Position numbers and translations under genes: made by a program. Below are positions 62,920 to 64,000 of a DNA stretch of 64,000 bases, in pieces. Source of the DNA: Sphingomonas sp. HMP6 (GTDB lineage: Bacteria > Pseudomonadota > Alphaproteobacteria > Sphingomonadales > Sphingomonadaceae); the NCBI RefSeq assembly GCF_013374095.1, contig NZ_AP022672.1, positions 3,117,501 to 3,181,500 of the forward strand, given 5' to 3'. Positions within the stretch are counted from its first letter, which is position 1; every line of letters begins with the position of its first letter. A model generated the notes under the pieces. The model worked only from the letters and a program-made list of their open reading frames with translations, was not told the origin of the DNA and ran no database searches.

Positions 62920-63166
62920 GATCGTCCTCCCGTGCGGCGCCCGGGCGCTGCGCGCGGTGCTTTTCGCGCAGCTCTTCGCCGCGTTCGTGCGCGCGGTGTG
63001 GGGTCGGGGTGGCGGTTGCCTTGGGGCGCGGCTTGGCGTTGCTGGAAGGCGCGGCGGCCGCGGCTGTCTTGGTTGAACCGTTAGACCCGGGCTGCTCGGC
63101 TTGGCCCGGCCCGGCAACCAGGATCAGCGCGAGCGCGGCGGCGATGGTGGCACGTGGGATCGACAT
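62906..63166 (-). CDS. Small exported basic protein
   Basis: An 86-residue protein with a signal peptide (about 1-23, ending GQAEQ) and a mature part that is Ser/Ala/Pro/Lys-rich, then His/Arg/Glu-rich (HRAHERGEELREKHRAQ). It has no recognised domain. The stop overlaps the cytochrome b561 start by 14 bp, so the two are likely coupled. It may be a periplasmic metal- or heme-handling accessory by its histidines; this is only inference. Confidence 0.7.
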   Translation of the reverse strand: MSIPRATIAAALALILVAGPGQAEQPGSNGSTKTAAAAAPSSNAKPRPKATATPTPHRAHERGEELREKHRAQRPGAAREDDHDRD

Positions 63167-63435
63167 GGGAACACTCCTTGCTTGAGGTGTCCCGGCAGAT
63201 GTCCGACGCTCGCCCCGTCGGCCATTGGCGATTGGCTTATCCCGTGCGCCATAAGCGGCTGCTTAGCGGCTTGGTCGATGTGCAGCTGGGGGCGGCTGAA
63301 AGTATGCGCCGGTTGCCCGACAGGCGATCCGGTCCGCCCGCCGCAGAACGCGCACAGCCCGGCGGATTGCGTTTGCCAAGCGCGATCCGTCGGCCCTTGG
63401 GTGTGCCTACCCCGACAGTATGAAGAGGTGAGTAT

Positions 63436-63744
63436 ATGCGTCCCAATATTCCTAAGTCTGCGATTCTCGGTCTGATTTTGCTCGGATCGGTCGGCATCAG
63501 CGGCTGCGCGACCAAGGGCTTCGTGCGAAGCCAGATCGCCACCGTGAACGAACGAATCGATGGCATCGACGGGCGCGTCCGCACGGTCGAAGGCACATCA
63601 GGCCAGGCACTGGCAGCGGCGCAGGCGGCTGCCGGACAGGCGCAGCAAAATTCCCAGCGGATCGACCAGCTGGGCGGCCGCGTCGATGGGCTCGACCAGC
63701 AAATGCAGGCGCAGCAGCGGCGGCAGCGCAAGCCGCGCGGCTGA
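63436..63744 (+). CDS. Small coiled-coil lipoprotein
   Basis: A 102-residue lipoprotein: signal peptide with lipobox GISGC (lipidated Cys at about residue 24), then a helical region with heptad-like spacing (VNERIDGIDGRVRTVEG, QRIDQLGGRVDGLDQQM) and a basic tail RRQRKPRG. It resembles Lpp-like wall-tethering proteins, but has no C-terminal lysine. GAGGTGAG precedes the ATG. The next exported gene starts 36 bp downstream. Confidence 0.82.
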   Translation: MRPNIPKSAILGLILLGSVGISGCATKGFVRSQIATVNERIDGIDGRVRTVEGTSGQALAAAQAAAGQAQQNSQRIDQLGGRVDGLDQQMQAQQRRQRKPRG

Positions 63745-63780
63745 TCCTTGATCGCTACACCTGAAGCGTTCGGGCATCCG

Positions 63781-64000
63781 GTGAACCGGGTGCCCGTTCG
63801 ACCGCGCCGCGGCGGTCTGGTGATGGTCGCCGCGGCGATTGGGCTGGCCGCCGTGCCGCTTTCGGCCGCGTCCTTGCCGAGTGCGAAGACGGCGAAGCGC
63901 AAGGCGGTCAAACCGCCGCCCGCCGTCGCAACCGTGCCGGTGCCCGAGCCAGTCCGCTCGCCCGATGCGGCGCGCCTCATCGCGTGGATCGCCTCGGCAC
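63781..64000 (+). CDS. Exported protein, 5' part (possible L,D-transpeptidase), cut by window end
   Basis: The visible 73 codons begin with a basic n-region (RVPVRPRRGG), a hydrophobic stretch (VMVAAAIGLAAVPLSA) and a Pro/Lys/Ala-rich linker, then ARLIAWIAS. The GTG at 63781 is taken as start; the frame is open from 63748 (TTG). The linker and the final segment look like the N-terminus of sphingomonad L,D-transpeptidases, but the catalytic domain is outside the window, so identity is uncertain. Confidence 0.45.
   Translation, partial: MNRVPVRPRRGGLVMVAAAIGLAAVPLSAASLPSAKTAKRKAVKPPPAVATVPVPEPVRSPDAARLIAWIASA

Overview
The window looks like a chromosomal segment of a high-GC alphaproteobacterium of the Sphingomonadaceae, most likely Sphingomonas or a close relative. 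The grounds are strongly GC-biased third positions, two large TonB-dependent receptors, a TPR-sulfotransferase beside a receptor, DivK and DUF3572, a short RNase D next to lptCAB-rpoN, and a dispersed intergenic hairpin repeat present three times. No rRNA, tRNA, CRISPR array, insertion sequence or prophage was found. Most of the window is tightly packed, with many 1-4 bp stop/start overlaps.

Layout. 1-9.7 kb: the end of an RND efflux pump gene, a VTT membrane protein, an exported M20 peptidase, a Rieske oxygenase, a PYROXD2-like oxidoreductase, an APC permease and a TPR-sulfotransferase. 9.7-32 kb: a peptide, D-amino-acid and cell-wall scavenging region bracketed by two TonB receptors. Its core is a LysR regulator with DgcN and DgcA (the N-acetyl route for D-glutamate), an N-acyl-D-amino-acid deacylase and a dicarboxylate/amino-acid symporter, chained by overlapping stops and starts. 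Around it lie two beta-lactamase-fold hydrolases, an S9 peptidase, two further amidohydrolase-type enzymes, a PBP4-type carboxypeptidase and an AmpG-like muropeptide permease. 32-39 kb: a low-oxygen module with an FNR-type regulator that keeps its four cluster cysteines, a hemerythrin-like protein, OmpW, and an operon of a universal stress protein, a P-type ATPase and an AI-2E family protein; FNR-type boxes lie in front of these units. 39-50 kb: mostly housekeeping and peptide genes (DUF885, RidA, HAD, DUF3572, divK, rpmG, dps, an ATP-dependent DNA ligase, a prolidase-like amidohydrolase, proline iminopeptidase, a DMT transporter).

50.3-53.3 kb is the most distinctive part: an AT-richer, light-related block on the minus strand. 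It encodes a LOV-LuxR blue-light regulator, a very small membrane-peptide ORF whose stop overlaps the next start codon, a proton-pumping rhodopsin of the xanthorhodopsin/proteorhodopsin type (Asp-Thr-Glu motif, retinal lysine, a glycine where carotenoid-antenna rhodopsins have a fenestration) and a Brp/Blh beta-carotene cleaving enzyme for retinal. Sensor, pump and chromophore enzyme thus sit together, with palindromes in the intergenic promoter region.

53.5-64 kb: fasciclin protein, double cold-shock-domain protein with an Arg/Gly-rich head, RNase D, lptC-lptA-lptB, rpoN, a VOC protein, a SOUL protein, the ligase-associated exonuclease (partner of the ligase at 45.4 kb), a membrane-anchored LuxR-type regulator, cytochrome b561, a small exported basic protein, a coiled-coil lipoprotein, and the start of an exported protein cut by the window end.
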